Counted from the stretch's first letter, positions 43,413 through 53,065 are shown. The stretch: 64,000 nucleotides of DNA from Aquiflexum lacus (GCF_015476655.1 NZ_JABFHF010000028.1:1-64000); one strand, 5' to 3'. A program made the numbers and translations. The notes: generated by a model not told the origin, from the letters alone.

Positions 43413-43459
43413 TGTACAGTCAACCCTTTTGGCTGTACCAATAGACCACTTAAATGTAC
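43413..43459. promoter_or_regulatory. Three TGTAC boxes at exact 21-bp spacing; candidate LytTR operator
   Basis: TGTAC occurs at 43413, 43434 and 43455, so consecutive copies are two helical turns apart on the same face and in the same orientation. LytTR regulators bind direct repeats with about this spacing. The first two also form an inverted pair (GTACAG...CTGTAC). They lie in the 343-nt gap between the divergent lipoprotein and LytTR genes; nothing else was recognised there. Confidence 0.55.
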
Positions 43460-43617
43460 GGATCAAGTTATCCAAAAATTTAAAATACAGTTTTTTTGTG
43501 TTGAATTATTTTTTTTTAGATATAAAAATGAAATTAAATTTGATTTTTTCTTAAAAAAGTTGGAAATTCAAATATTCTCGGTAGTTAACCTCTTTGTAAT
43601 TTTTAAAATCCGATTAG

Positions 43618-44391
43618 ATGGCACCAATTAATGTAGCAATTGTCGATGATGAGCAAAATACAATTGATTCATTTTACCGACTTACACGAAGCAAATGCCC
43701 TGATGTTGATGTATTGTTTGATTGTTCCAATCCGGACACTTTCCTCAACAATTATCAAAATCACTTGAACAATGTTGATATTCTGTTTCTGAATATTGCC
43801 ATGAAACCAATAAGTGGTCTCGAACTCTTGCATAAACTTCAGAAAAACAACAAGTGCCTGGGATTTGAATTTGTATTTCTTACCACTTATGATGGGTTTA
43901 CCACTGAATCTTTAAAATATCGTGCACTTGACTATTTATTAAAACCGTTAGTTGAAGATAAATTCTTAGAAACCTTGCATAAATGGAAATCTTCAAAAAA
44001 TAAAGAAATTGATTTTTTAATAAAAAACTATTTTGAAGGACCTTTGAAAAAGGACAAGCGGATTGCCATTCCAACTTTTGAGGGTTATGAAATATTGGTA
44101 GTTGAAGATATTATAAGAGTTGAAGCAGAACGCAATTATAGCAAAATCAAATATTTAAATAATAATAAGGAATATCTGGTTTCTAGGAACTTAAAAGAGT
44201 TGGTAATGCTTCAAGAAAACCATGGCTTTTTACGGATTCACAATTCGCATATAATCAATCCATTTTTTATCAAAAAAATCCTTAAGACTGACGGGGGAAT
44301 AGTAGAAATGTCTGATGGTACACGGATAAGAATCACAAAAAACAAAGAAATCATTCTTGAACTTTTATTTAAACAGATCCCAAAAATCTGA
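43618..44391 (+). CDS. LytTR-type response regulator with an atypical receiver
   Basis: A 257-residue regulator. The receiver domain (about 4-120) retains the acidic pocket DDE (10-12), Thr (FLTTYDG) and the conserved Lys109 (LLKPL). The phospho-acceptor position reads FLNIAM, with Asn59 where Asp is expected. The LytTR DNA-binding domain (about 145-250) has VEDIIRVEAERNYSKI, YLVSRNLKELV and FLRIHNSHIINP. No histidine kinase gene lies beside it. The Asn suggests phosphorylation-independent activity or control by another signal. Candidate binding boxes lie upstream, so autoregulation and control of the divergent lipoprotein gene are plausible. Confidence 0.88.
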   Translation: MAPINVAIVDDEQNTIDSFYRLTRSKCPDVDVLFDCSNPDTFLNNYQNHLNNVDILFLNIAMKPISGLELLHKLQKNNKCLGFEFVFLTTYDGFTTESLKYRALDYLLKPLVEDKFLETLHKWKSSKNKEIDFLIKNYFEGPLKKDKRIAIPTFEGYEILVVEDIIRVEAERNYSKIKYLNNNKEYLVSRNLKELVMLQENHGFLRIHNSHIINPFFIKKILKTDGGIVEMSDGTRIRITKNKEIILELLFKQIPKI

Positions 44392-44400
44392 TTCTTTACC

Positions 44401-45768
44401 TTAATACTTCCTCCTTTTCAGAATTTTAGGGATCATTTTTAACCCTATATAAAAAAACAAAAGACCATATTCTATGATAATGAAAACCCATGGTTCTTGG
44501 ACTTCCATATTCCTGTAGGCAGCGTAAGAAAGGAAAACCAAAAATGTCCACATTAAAAATACCCTGTTTTTAGTGAGCACACTGACACCAAATGCAGGAA
44601 TCAGATACCAAGGATGAACCACAGGCTGCAGCAATAAAAAAATGAGATAAATCCAGACTATTCCTTCTGCCAAGTCTTCAGCCTTCTCAATATTCCAAAA
44701 ATACACAAAACCAATAATGCTCAAAAAGGTAGCCATGTTTAGGGCTGGACCCAAATAAGCGATGGGATTATAGCCCAAAAAAAACGAAAAGAAATCCCTC
44801 AACAAATAGTAAACCGAAGCATTAAATTCAAAATTATGCTGATACAAACTTAAACTTTTCCAAAAACCCGCCAATCCATTGTCAAAACTTAATGGAATCA
44901 ATAAAAGCACAATTAAAATGCCTGATAAAATAAAAAAAGAAATCAGCTTATTTTTAGTCCAAGCTTTTAACCATAAAGGCCCTAATATCAAAGGGGTGAG
45001 TTTTAAACCCACTGCCCAAGACCATCCCAAAGAAGCAGTTACATTTCTTTTTTTGTTAAACGCGTAAACCGACAACAGCAAGCCTGTCAGAACAATCCCT
45101 TCAAAATGGAGATTCCCTGAGATTTCCACAATCACCAAAGGGTTGAAAGCATATAGCCATAAGGCCCTATTGGGAAGTCGCCATTCCTGAATGATTTTCC
45201 AAATCAGGTAAATATTCAACAAATCAAATAAGATTAAGACAAGTCTAATTGACATGATATTCATAAGCAGATGCTCCCCCGTCATCGCAGCAATCCAGAA
45301 AACAGTTTGATGCAAGGGAGGGTAAACCGAAAAATAATTGGGTGAATTCATTTCCGTCAATAGCGTGTTCCAAAAAGCATTCGAAACAATCCCCGTCTCC
45401 TCAAATGCGGTCAATGGTAAATACAAATAAGGATTTACCCCATTCTCTAACAATTGACCATCAAAAACATATCTGTAGAAGTCATCCGATAATTCGGGAA
45501 CAGCGACAATGAATACCAATCTTAAAATAATTGCGGCCGAAATTCCTGACCAAATTCCCGTTTGGTTATTTGTGAACTCCCTTGCCATTAAAATATAAAG
45601 GCCAAAAGCAAAAGCAAAACAGGTCAGTTGAACAGCAAAATCCTCTCTTGGTATCAAATACCCGAAAACTAATAATATCAGCACATAGAGAATTCCAAAA
45701 ACAGACGTTTTCAAATTGGAATGATGATTGTTCAGTTGCAATAGATAAAAACTTATCAATAAAAACAA
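44401..45768 (-). CDS. Polytopic GT-C glycosyltransferase (GT87/MptB-like)
   Basis: A 455-residue membrane protein with about 12 hydrophobic helices. It has the GT-C pattern: an acidic first loop (LSDDFYRYVFDGQLLENGVNPYLYLP), then NYFSVYPPLHQTVFW. Such enzymes transfer mannose or another sugar from a polyprenyl-phosphate donor on the periplasmic side. The start is unclear: TTG at 45768 is the first usable codon after an in-frame stop, and no ATG precedes the first helix. The stop is 10 nt from the convergent LytTR gene, and no terminator is visible between them. Acceptor and donor are not known. Confidence 0.78.
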   Translation of the reverse strand: MFLLISFYLLQLNNHHSNLKTSVFGILYVLILLVFGYLIPREDFAVQLTCFAFAFGLYILMAREFTNNQTGIWSGISAAIILRLVFIVAVPELSDDFYRYVFDGQLLENGVNPYLYLPLTAFEETGIVSNAFWNTLLTEMNSPNYFSVYPPLHQTVFWIAAMTGEHLLMNIMSIRLVLILFDLLNIYLIWKIIQEWRLPNRALWLYAFNPLVIVEISGNLHFEGIVLTGLLLSVYAFNKKRNVTASLGWSWAVGLKLTPLILGPLWLKAWTKNKLISFFILSGILIVLLLIPLSFDNGLAGFWKSLSLYQHNFEFNASVYYLLRDFFSFFLGYNPIAYLGPALNMATFLSIIGFVYFWNIEKAEDLAEGIVWIYLIFLLLQPVVHPWYLIPAFGVSVLTKNRVFLMWTFLVFLSYAAYRNMEVQEPWVFIIIEYGLLFFYIGLKMIPKILKRRKY

Positions 45769-45978
45769 TACAATGAGCGCTTTGAGAACTTAAAGGAGGC
45801 ACATCATTATACAAATCTGAATAATATTTACATAAATCAGTGTTTTTCAGTAGTTTAATTTCAGAAATTTTGAAAAAATTTTAAGTATGAAAATTATAAT
45901 AAAAATTTATATAAAATCTGTTTAGGTATTTTTAATGCATTTTTTTGCTTTTCAAATAATTTTTAATGCATTTTGTTT

Positions 45979-46006
45979 TTGTTTTTAATTTTTATCTGTA
46001 TATTTG
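45979..46006 (+). promoter_or_regulatory. Promoter upstream of the glycan locus
   Basis: TATATTTG (45999-46006) with TTG elements 17 or 23 nt upstream. A second TATATTTG lies at 46086-46093. The mRNA leader would be about 110-190 nt. The 434-nt gap is otherwise very AT-rich. Confidence 0.5.
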
Positions 46007-46202
46007 AAGCTCTGAAAGTTTAATATTAACCATAAGGCAAAGAAATAGTAAAGACGAATTAACAGGAATGAAAAACAAATTTTTGTATATTTGTCATCCT
46101 TATTTAAGCCTAAGATAACTTTCAACATTTATAGTTTACCAGTTTCACAAATAATTGAACCTCGTACAAAAAAATTTTATTACAATTAATTTTTAAAAGG
46201 CT

Positions 46203-47597
46203 ATGACAAATCTTCACAAAACAAATGTCCCAATTTTAGTTTTTTGGGACGTGTTGAATTTATCTCTTGCGTTTTTTATATCCTTATACTTCTACAGGAT
46301 TAATGACTCCCTATTTCAAAAAATGGAAGTTGTTTTCCTATTGAGTCTGATCTCACTTTGGTTGATCATTGGATATTCTAACAAACTTTATGGAGAATGG
46401 GCAGGCAGCAGTTTCTATAAATCAAGAATGACCAAATATTTCAAGACTTATTTCATTCTTGCAGGTATTATAGGCATTCTCTATTTGATCTTTTCCTTTC
46501 CGAAAGATGTCAGAAATCTTTTGATGGCCATATTGGTCGGTATTCCATCTTTGGGTGTTATTACCAATTCCCTTGTCATCAGGTTTTACACTCCCATCAG
46601 GGACCGAAGGGTTAAAATGAGTACTACATTGATTGCAGGTTCAGGTGATTTGGCAAAAAAAGTAGCGGCATCCTTAGAGTCAAATTCTTACGCTAAATTA
46701 GCTATTCAGGGTTTTATTGACTGCAGCAATGATGGTCAAGTAGGTTTGAAAAAAGAAAGAGTTGTCACTAACCTTGAATCCCTAAAGGATTATTTGAAAG
46801 ATAATTTCGCGGATGAAATCATCATTGCACTGCCATATAATCAATTGGACCGCATAAAATCCATTGTTGAAGTAGCAGATTTTCATGGGACAAGAATCAG
46901 ATTCATCCCTGACTACCAAGGTGTATTTGGTGAAAATGTTAAAAGTTACCAATTTGGTGATTTGCAGGTGGTAAATGTCCGCCAACTACCTTTGGACAAT
47001 TGGTTCCCGAATTTCATCAAAAATGTTTTTGATGTGGTCTTTGCCTCACTAGCGTTGATTGTTTTATCCCCCTTTTTCTTCGTGATCGGTGCATTGATCA
47101 AATTGGACACTCCAGGACCCGTTTTCTACACACCTGTACGAATTGGCAAAGGAGGAAAACCTTTTAAAGTCTATAAATTCAGGAGCATGGAGAGTTGTGA
47201 CAATATCATAGGAGGAACGCAATCCACAGTAAAAAATGACCCAAGGATTACTAAAGTGGGCAAATTCCTTAGAAAATATAGTATTGATGAGATGCCACAG
47301 TTTATCAACGTCCTGACAGGAGAAATGAGTGTGGTAGGCCCTAGACCTCATAGATTGTTCCTGAATCAAGTGATGCAGGAAAGCGAAGACAAATACATGG
47401 TCAGACATTACTACAAGCCCGGCATTACCGGTTGGGCCCAGGTTAATGGATGGAGAGGACCATTGGAAACTGAAAACCAGAAAAAGCAAAGGACTTCACA
47501 CGACCTTTGGTATCTGAGACATTGGACATTTTGGTTGGATATCAAGATTGTCTGGTTGACGATTTTTGGAAAGAAGACGCATAAGACTGCTTTTTGA
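46203..47597 (+). CDS. WcaJ-like undecaprenyl-phosphate sugar phosphotransferase
   Basis: A 464-residue polyprenyl glycosylphosphotransferase that starts glycan repeat-unit synthesis by loading a sugar-phosphate onto undecaprenyl phosphate. About four N-terminal membrane helices (to ~130) precede a Rossmann-like CoA-binding-3 domain (about 140-250, starting TLIAGSGDLAKKV). The sugar transferase domain follows (about 275-460) with FKVYKFRSM, KFLRKYSIDEMPQFINVLTGE, MSVVGPRPH and KPGITGWAQVNGWRG. Decayed copies of this gene lie at 53066-53463 and 56560-56607, showing past duplication. A terminator-like hairpin follows at 47631. Confidence 0.92.
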   Translation: MTNLHKTNVPILVFWDVLNLSLAFFISLYFYRINDSLFQKMEVVFLLSLISLWLIIGYSNKLYGEWAGSSFYKSRMTKYFKTYFILAGIIGILYLIFSFPKDVRNLLMAILVGIPSLGVITNSLVIRFYTPIRDRRVKMSTTLIAGSGDLAKKVAASLESNSYAKLAIQGFIDCSNDGQVGLKKERVVTNLESLKDYLKDNFADEIIIALPYNQLDRIKSIVEVADFHGTRIRFIPDYQGVFGENVKSYQFGDLQVVNVRQLPLDNWFPNFIKNVFDVVFASLALIVLSPFFFVIGALIKLDTPGPVFYTPVRIGKGGKPFKVYKFRSMESCDNIIGGTQSTVKNDPRITKVGKFLRKYSIDEMPQFINVLTGEMSVVGPRPHRLFLNQVMQESEDKYMVRHYYKPGITGWAQVNGWRGPLETENQKKQRTSHDLWYLRHWTFWLDIKIVWLTIFGKKTHKTAF

Positions 47598-47630
47598 TTT
47601 TAAGCTTTAAAATTAAAATTCCTTCAAGTG

Positions 47631-47651
47631 CCTATCGAAAAAATCGATAGG
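47631..47651. terminator. Terminator hairpin after the WcaJ-like gene
   Basis: CCTATCGA-aaaaa-TCGATAGG followed by tacgttttta: an 8-bp stem placed 34 nt after the stop codon. Confidence 0.7.
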
Positions 47652-47733
47652 TACGTTTTTATTTAATTCGTGGAACAGAAACCTTCAGACACCCGATCAT
47701 TTACTTTGATAGCATTAAAAATATCAGCGAAAA

Positions 47734-48279
47734 TCAGATAAATTTGTGGACACCTTCGGCCAGGTTCATTTTGGCAAACACCTTGGCCCCTCTTTTTTTT
47801 TTCCATCCAAAGGGTTACGGCCGGCTCCCTTCAGGATTTCTTTGAAAAGTGTGATAGTATTGGAGTCAAAGACTTCAACCATCCTCGGATCCACCTCTCC
47901 GCCTATATCAAGCCAGTTGCCCTGAAGGCTGGTTCTGTAATAAGTATAAAGTCTCATGTCAAGCAGTGCAAACACCTTATTGTCACATTTTCGGTTAGCG
48001 TCGGATAGTTTAGATCCTGGCTGGTAACTGTTTATAGCCGAATGGGATCAGCTTTTTGGCAATCAAAGAAATATTCTCGCAGACCTCCCTAAGACTGCCA
48101 TTCCGGGTAAGGACGGCATAAAACATACATATGAAATGGTCTGCGGATTTAAATTTCTTGTAATACCTGTCAGAATTTTCCTGTTCCACGACTTCGTTGA
48201 AAACCTCTTTCGGGATCATTGATAAAAGCTGGTCAATGATGGGGTGTCCAGGCAAAAAATTCTTATTATATTGCTTCAT
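47734..48279 (-). pseudogene. Decayed IS4-family transposase
   Basis: The N-terminal DUF4372-like part is intact from the ATG at 48279 (HPIIDQLLSMIPKEVF, then YYKKFKSADHFICMFYAVL). A frameshift after LPAR at about 48010 is followed in another frame by SKLSDANRKCDNKVFALLDM, WLDIGGEVDPRMVEVFDSNT and ILKGAGRNPLDGKKK. A slip at a poly-A tract then leads to KMNLAEGVHKFI and a stop at 47734. The rest of the catalytic domain and its terminal inverted repeats are missing. It is a relic and not mobile by itself. Confidence 0.8.
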
Positions 48280-48391
48280 ATTTTTTTTTCTTGGTCGAAG
48301 CAACAATATGAAAAAGATGGGACCATATGATACCTCTGAAGGTCTCTTTTCAGATTGCTTACCCATCTCAGGTTGAACTTCCCGAAGAAAT

Positions 48392-49060
48392 TTAGATGAT
48401 ATGCGTATCAATACAGTCAGCAATATTGACTAAAGTAATACTTTCATCTGTGTGAAGGACAGCATCTTTATCAACCAGTTTCTTGACTAGTTTTTCCGAG
48501 GTTTTGGCTTTTAGGCTTTTTATCTTCACCATTTTGAAGTATCGACAGCTTTTGTCTTTTTCACTGGTATTGTAATCTTCCAGAACAGTGGATTTAGACA
48601 TTACCGTAACAGAAACCTGTTTCTGGTTACCTCTTCCTCTTTTAAGGTCTTTTTGGTCGGAGGTACTTGTTGTTTTACCGATGAAGGCTTCATTTTATCC
48701 CACCATATCTTCGCTTTGGTACAAGCTATCGCTTTCTCCCATTACCTCCCTGACTTTGTGTTAAAGCCTGAAAACAGTCATATAACGGCTGTGTCCCATC
48801 TGTCTCTGGAGTTTAAGGGCACTCAATCCTTTCTTGGTTGCACTGATAAGAGTCAAGGCCAACAGCCATGTCTTCAGGAGGAGTTTACTGTTTTCCATCA
48901 CTGTCCCGTTTTTAAGACCTGTTCTGAAACATCATTTCTTGCATTGGAACACGTCTTTGGCTTTGAACAAAACAGTATACAAGGCTCCTTTGTCCGTACT
49001 ATTTGGATTTCAAGAGCGAAAGTAGGAATAAGGATTATGGACCTGCTACATTTGAATAGA
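48392..49060 (-). pseudogene. Decayed IS1595-family (ISXO2-like) transposase
   Basis: Reading the minus strand with stops and shifts gives FRTGLKNGTVMENSKLLL, LTLISATKKGLSALKLQRQM, NEAFIGK (catalytic acidic segment), then SCRYFKMVKIKSLKAKTSEK and DKDAVLHTDESITLVNIADC. These match the order of an ISXO2-like DDE transposase. At least two in-frame stops interrupt it and the C-terminus is gone. It lies head to tail with the IS4 relic. Confidence 0.7.
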
Positions 49061-49094
49061 TATTAAATTAAGCCCATTTCTTATATTTGGGACA

Positions 49095-49187
49095 ATGAGA
49101 ATGAGTAAAAGAGAGAGAAAAACATTTGACGAGGCCTTCAAAAGAATGGCAGTTGAATTGAACCAGGGGAGAGCACCGACGACATAA
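49095..49187 (+). mobile_element. IS3-family OrfA N-terminal fragment
   Basis: A 30-residue frame containing SKRERKTFDEAFKRMAVEL, the typical start of an IS3-family OrfA helix-turn-helix, then a stop. No OrfB or inverted repeats follow. The 49188-49544 stretch is AT-rich with a poly-A run near 49243 and nothing else recognised. Confidence 0.6.
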
Positions 49188-49544
49188 TTGGATAGGTAAG
49201 TGTGTACGTGAAAAACGTAACCTTGTAAGTTACTGATAATCAAAAAAAAAAAAATGGGAAGGGATGGGGAGTAAGATTTGGTTTTTAAAAAACCAAAAAG
49301 TATCTTTGATAAATAATATCACCCAAAATAGTGATTCGACGTGCTCTTTTAACCAACAACAATAAGTTAAGGTTGATATTTTGTAAAATTGATAAGGTTA
49401 TTTTGTTGTTTTTTGATCTACAGAATTCCTCGCGGGAGAGATTATTAACTGTCCTTCATAAATATCAATTTTTGCGATCATCAATGGGCTTTTAACTTTA
49501 TGAGTAACCTGCATAAGGAATATTAAAAAAAAATTCTTTTAAGT

Positions 49545-50570
49545 ATGCGTATTTTATTTGATTTAAACCATCCTGCACATTTTCATTATTGTAAAAATTT
49601 TATAAAGAAAGCACAAGAGGTTGGTCATTCTGTTTGTATTACATCTAGAGATAGATATCCACTATTAGAACTTCTTAACCAAGAAAAATTTGAATACATC
49701 AACAGGGGCAAGGGGGCTAAAACATTTTTATCAAAGATTTTATACCTATTCGTTGGCAATTATCGGGTATTGAAAGTTGCACTTGAGTTTAAGCCTGATT
49801 GTTTCGTGGCATTTAATTCTTCTTATGCTATTCATGTAGGATGGCTTCTAAGAAAACCTGCTTATTTATTTGATGATACTGATCATGCAAAATTGGACCA
49901 CGCTGTTACGTTTCCATTTGCAACAAAAATATTCACGCCTGCATGTTATAGACGAGAGATAGGGAAAAAACAAATACGGTTTAACAGTTTTCTTGAAATT
50001 GCATATCTTCATCCCAACTACTTCTCACCAAAGAAAACTGTATTAGACGATTTAAAAATTAGTCTCGGAGAAAAATTTGTGATATTTAGGTTTGTTTCAT
50101 GGCAAGCATCTCACGATGTTGGTCATAAAGGTATTAGCCTAGAAAATAAGATTAAAGCTGTTAAAGAATTTACAAAATACAGCAGGGTTGTTATTACATC
50201 TGAGGAAGAATTACCAGCGGAATTAAAACAATACCAAGCAATTATAGAGCCCTATAAAATGCATGATGCAATTTATTATGCATCTTTACTAATTGGGGAA
50301 AGTGCTACAATGGCTAGTGAAGCCGCTATGTTAGGAACTCCCTCAATTTTTATAGACAATGATGGAAGAGGTTATACAGATGAATTAGAAGAAAAATATG
50401 GCCTTGTCTATAATTTCACTGAGTCTATCGAAGATCAATTAAAAGCCATTAAAAAGGGAATTGAAATTCTCCATGAGGATAAGAACATTTATACTGAACG
50501 TAGAAATAAGCTTATTGGTGAGAAAGAGGATACGACTCAGTTCATGCTCAGGGAAATACTAGGTAAGTAA
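49545..50570 (+). CDS. DUF354-family glycosyltransferase-like protein
   Basis: A 341-residue protein with the DUF354 opening MRILFDLNHPAHFHYCKNF and a GT-B-like two-domain outline. Its C-terminal half has KAVKEFTKYSRVVITSEE and the conserved GESATMASEAAMLGTPSIF segment, a nucleotide-sugar binding pattern shared with UDP-GlcNAc 2-epimerase/MurG-like folds. Found in archaeal and bacterial surface-glycan loci, it is probably a sugar transferase or epimerase-like enzyme of this cluster. It is the first intact gene after the IS relics and is followed by a Gfo/Idh enzyme 71 nt later. Confidence 0.78.
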   Translation: MRILFDLNHPAHFHYCKNFIKKAQEVGHSVCITSRDRYPLLELLNQEKFEYINRGKGAKTFLSKILYLFVGNYRVLKVALEFKPDCFVAFNSSYAIHVGWLLRKPAYLFDDTDHAKLDHAVTFPFATKIFTPACYRREIGKKQIRFNSFLEIAYLHPNYFSPKKTVLDDLKISLGEKFVIFRFVSWQASHDVGHKGISLENKIKAVKEFTKYSRVVITSEEELPAELKQYQAIIEPYKMHDAIYYASLLIGESATMASEAAMLGTPSIFIDNDGRGYTDELEEKYGLVYNFTESIEDQLKAIKKGIEILHEDKNIYTERRNKLIGEKEDTTQFMLREILGK

Positions 50571-50641
50571 TACAATGCTGTTTTTGCTTTCAAATTATTA
50601 TAACCATTTTAATATCAAATAACAATTAAATTAATGACTAA

Positions 50642-51691
50642 ATGAAAGAAATGGATAACAACAAATTAAAAATTGGAATCATTGGCCTAGGCCGAATGGG
50701 GCTAATGCATACGGCAATTTTTAATTCATTGCCTGATAGCAAAGTTGTTGCTGTTGTTGATCCGGCTATGTTTCCTGCTAAGCCGCTAAGCATGCTTAAC
50801 CCTAACATTAAAGTTTACAAGAGCATTGAGAAGATGTTCAGTAAGGAGGAAATCGATGGTGTTGTCATCGCCAGTCCAGTTGGATACCACGTCGAAAATG
50901 CAATGGAATGCGTGAGCAAAAATATTCCATTCTTAATGGAGAAGCCGCTTTCCATCAACGCAAAGCAATCTGAGTCTTTGGTTAATGAATTGGAAAAGAA
51001 ATCAATCCCCAATATGATTGGCTACATGGCTCGGAATATTGATAGCTTCCGTGAGGGCAAAAAGATTATTCAATCGGGAGCACTGGGAAGAATAATCAAT
51101 ATTAAGGGCACTGTATACGTCTCGCAATTATTTAAGCAAGGCAAAGGTTGGAGATACGATCCAAAAGTCTCAGGTGGCGGGGTTCTTGAAAGTCAAGCGT
51201 CACATTTATTGGACATGTTACATTGGTATTTTGGTCCGGTGAAAAGAGTAAATGCAGATATTCTTTCAGTATATTCGAAAGGAATTGAGGATTTTGCGCA
51301 TGTCATCTTAGAATTTGAAAATGGTCTAAAGGGTTGGATCGATTCTTCCTGGAGCGTTCGGTTCAAGCGAAAGATGGAATTAAGGGTTGAAATTCTTGCA
51401 GAAAATGGGGTTCTAGTAATAACGGATGATACGTTAGATCTTTTCCTAGATACTGCTCATGGCGAATACAAGGAGGGCAAGACGTTTTTTTCGGCCAATG
51501 ATCTTTTCACGGGAGTTCACATTGATATAGGTGGTGCAAAATTTACATATCAGGCTGAGGAGTTCATTAAAGCGATTCAACAAAAGCGCCAAGCTTCACC
51601 ATCCATTAAAGATGGATATCATGTTCAGAAGATAGTAGATGCTTGTTATCAATCCGCATCTGAAAACGGCACGCCGCAAGATGTATTTTAA
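50642..51691 (+). CDS. Cytoplasmic Gfo/Idh/MocA-type sugar dehydrogenase of the glycan locus
   Basis: A 349-residue NAD(P)-dependent dehydrogenase without a signal peptide. The nucleotide loop is GLGRMG (near 17-22) and the family lysine motif is MEKPLSI (near 100). The HLLDMLHWYFGP segment carries the catalytic-region His. The start may be the ATG at 50642 or 50651. In glycan clusters such proteins oxidise nucleotide sugars (WlbA/WbpB type) or make deoxy sugars. It probably acts with the next gene, the TIM-barrel-like protein at 51790-52668, but no substrate can be named. Confidence 0.85.
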   Translation: MKEMDNNKLKIGIIGLGRMGLMHTAIFNSLPDSKVVAVVDPAMFPAKPLSMLNPNIKVYKSIEKMFSKEEIDGVVIASPVGYHVENAMECVSKNIPFLMEKPLSINAKQSESLVNELEKKSIPNMIGYMARNIDSFREGKKIIQSGALGRIINIKGTVYVSQLFKQGKGWRYDPKVSGGGVLESQASHLLDMLHWYFGPVKRVNADILSVYSKGIEDFAHVILEFENGLKGWIDSSWSVRFKRKMELRVEILAENGVLVITDDTLDLFLDTAHGEYKEGKTFFSANDLFTGVHIDIGGAKFTYQAEEFIKAIQQKRQASPSIKDGYHVQKIVDACYQSASENGTPQDVF

Positions 51692-51789
51692 CTATTTGCA
51701 TAGGTTTTATTAGTATAATTCATTTATACTGTCGAAAAAGAAAAATTGATTTTAAAAGATTGAATTAGTAAACTGGAATAAACACTTAA

Positions 51790-52668
51790 ATGAAACAGTT
51801 AGATAAAATATTGCTCGGCCATAATCCCTTATTTGGCGTTGATCACCTCTCTCAGGAGCGTGGAAATGCCAAAGACCAGAAATTTGAAAATCGAAGTGCC
51901 TTGGCCGAAGTACTCAGGTACGCTCACAGTAAAGGAGTTAAGGCAATGATGATGTCAACTCATCCCCGGGCTAAGGTTGTGTTAGATATTATTGCCAACG
52001 ATCCGGTATTAAAAGATGATTTTACCATTTATCCTTTATTACCCTACATTGTAAAGTATGTAAGGCAGTCAAATGAAAAGGGCATGTTTAATGTTCTTAC
52101 CGAACTGTTGAGTCAAGCTGGCGCTGGTGCGAGTTTGTCAATGTTGATGACAGGTATGACAGGTCTAGCCTCCGGCAATTTGTACAAAATGGCTAAAATA
52201 CTTATTGATATAGAGATGTTGCCCTTCAAAGGACATAAACTGGGGGCAGTCTTTATGCATGACGCTTTAGTTGATCTTGCCTTAGGGTTGGGATGTGATG
52301 AAGGTTTTGATATTTTTAGGGAGCATATTGAGAAGAAGTATAATGTTCCTGGTGGTTTGATCACTAAAAATGTACCTATGTTACGTGAACGACTTGACAG
52401 CAGAGGATGGAACGATTATCTGATTATGGCGGCCTTTAATCCAACTGGATTCTACATGAATCCATCTTTAGAGAGTACCATAAAGGAAGTTCAGCGTCCC
52501 GGAATGAACTTTATTCCGATGAGTGTAATGGCAGCAGGTGCTATCCGTCCTGAACAGGCATTTGAATTTATTGGTAAGTTCCCGGAAATCAAATCGGTCG
52601 TAGTTGGAATGTCCCGAAAAGATCACATCGACCAAACTGTCGAATTGATAAATAAATATATACCATAG
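51790..52668 (+). CDS. Unassigned TIM-barrel-like protein of the glycan locus
   Basis: A 292-residue soluble protein I cannot place with certainty. It starts KILLGHNPLFGVDHLSQERG and continues with alternating strands and helices: RYAHSKGVKAMMMSTHP, HKLGAVFMHDALVDLALG, WNDYLIMAAFNPTGFYMNP, FIPMSVMAAGAIRPEQAF and KSVVVGMSRKDHI. The pattern recalls an aldo-keto-reductase-like or related barrel, including a C-terminal SVVVGMSRKDHIDQTVEL similar to the AKR cofactor end. A Gly/Ala-rich stretch (AGAGASLSMLMTG) near 110 is unusual. It follows the Gfo/Idh gene by 98 nt. Confidence 0.6.
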   Translation: MKQLDKILLGHNPLFGVDHLSQERGNAKDQKFENRSALAEVLRYAHSKGVKAMMMSTHPRAKVVLDIIANDPVLKDDFTIYPLLPYIVKYVRQSNEKGMFNVLTELLSQAGAGASLSMLMTGMTGLASGNLYKMAKILIDIEMLPFKGHKLGAVFMHDALVDLALGLGCDEGFDIFREHIEKKYNVPGGLITKNVPMLRERLDSRGWNDYLIMAAFNPTGFYMNPSLESTIKEVQRPGMNFIPMSVMAAGAIRPEQAFEFIGKFPEIKSVVVGMSRKDHIDQTVELINKYIP

Positions 52669-52920
52669 AATATTAATTATTCATGCGAGTCAAGTTTAAA
52701 AATATGAGGTAGATAAAGGCAACGGCAATTTTACAAAAACATGAAAGGGCAAGGCTCAAAAAATTCACCCATTAGTGGATCGCTTCCATCATCCTAGTGC
52801 TCAACTTGGTCAAATTTGCCGGGGATGTACTTTAGTGCCTGAGTTTTTCAGCATGGAAAGAGGTCAATCGCCTCCTTTTGACAATTAATTATATGCTCCT
52901 GGAAAATGTTAAAACAAAAA

Positions 52921-52950
52921 AACCGGTTCAGAATACAATCTGAACCGGTT
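52921..52950 (-). terminator. Perfect 12-bp inverted repeat, terminator-like on minus strand
   Basis: AACCGGTTCAGA-atacaa-TCTGAACCGGTT, with a T-run on the minus strand only (aaaacaaaaa at its left on the + strand). No minus-strand gene ends here, so it may be a relic. The remainder of 52669-53065 has no recognised gene. Confidence 0.6.
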
Positions 52951-53065
52951 CTAGGAACTTGATATCATTGACTTTTTCAGCAGACCCTAAATAACAAGTT
53001 TATTGAGCTTAAAACACCATTCAATTGTTATAATTTAAACACCTTATAATTGCTGTTTTTTACTG

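Noticed and set aside
45566-45814. 82-codon minus-strand frame starting upstream of the GT-C gene
   Set aside because: Hydrophilic, Cys/Phe-rich shadow frame that does not join the GT-C protein. A frameshifted start for the GT-C gene was considered, but the TTG start explains the data more simply.
48653-49066. 137-codon + strand frame
   Set aside because: Antisense shadow of the decayed IS1595-type transposase.
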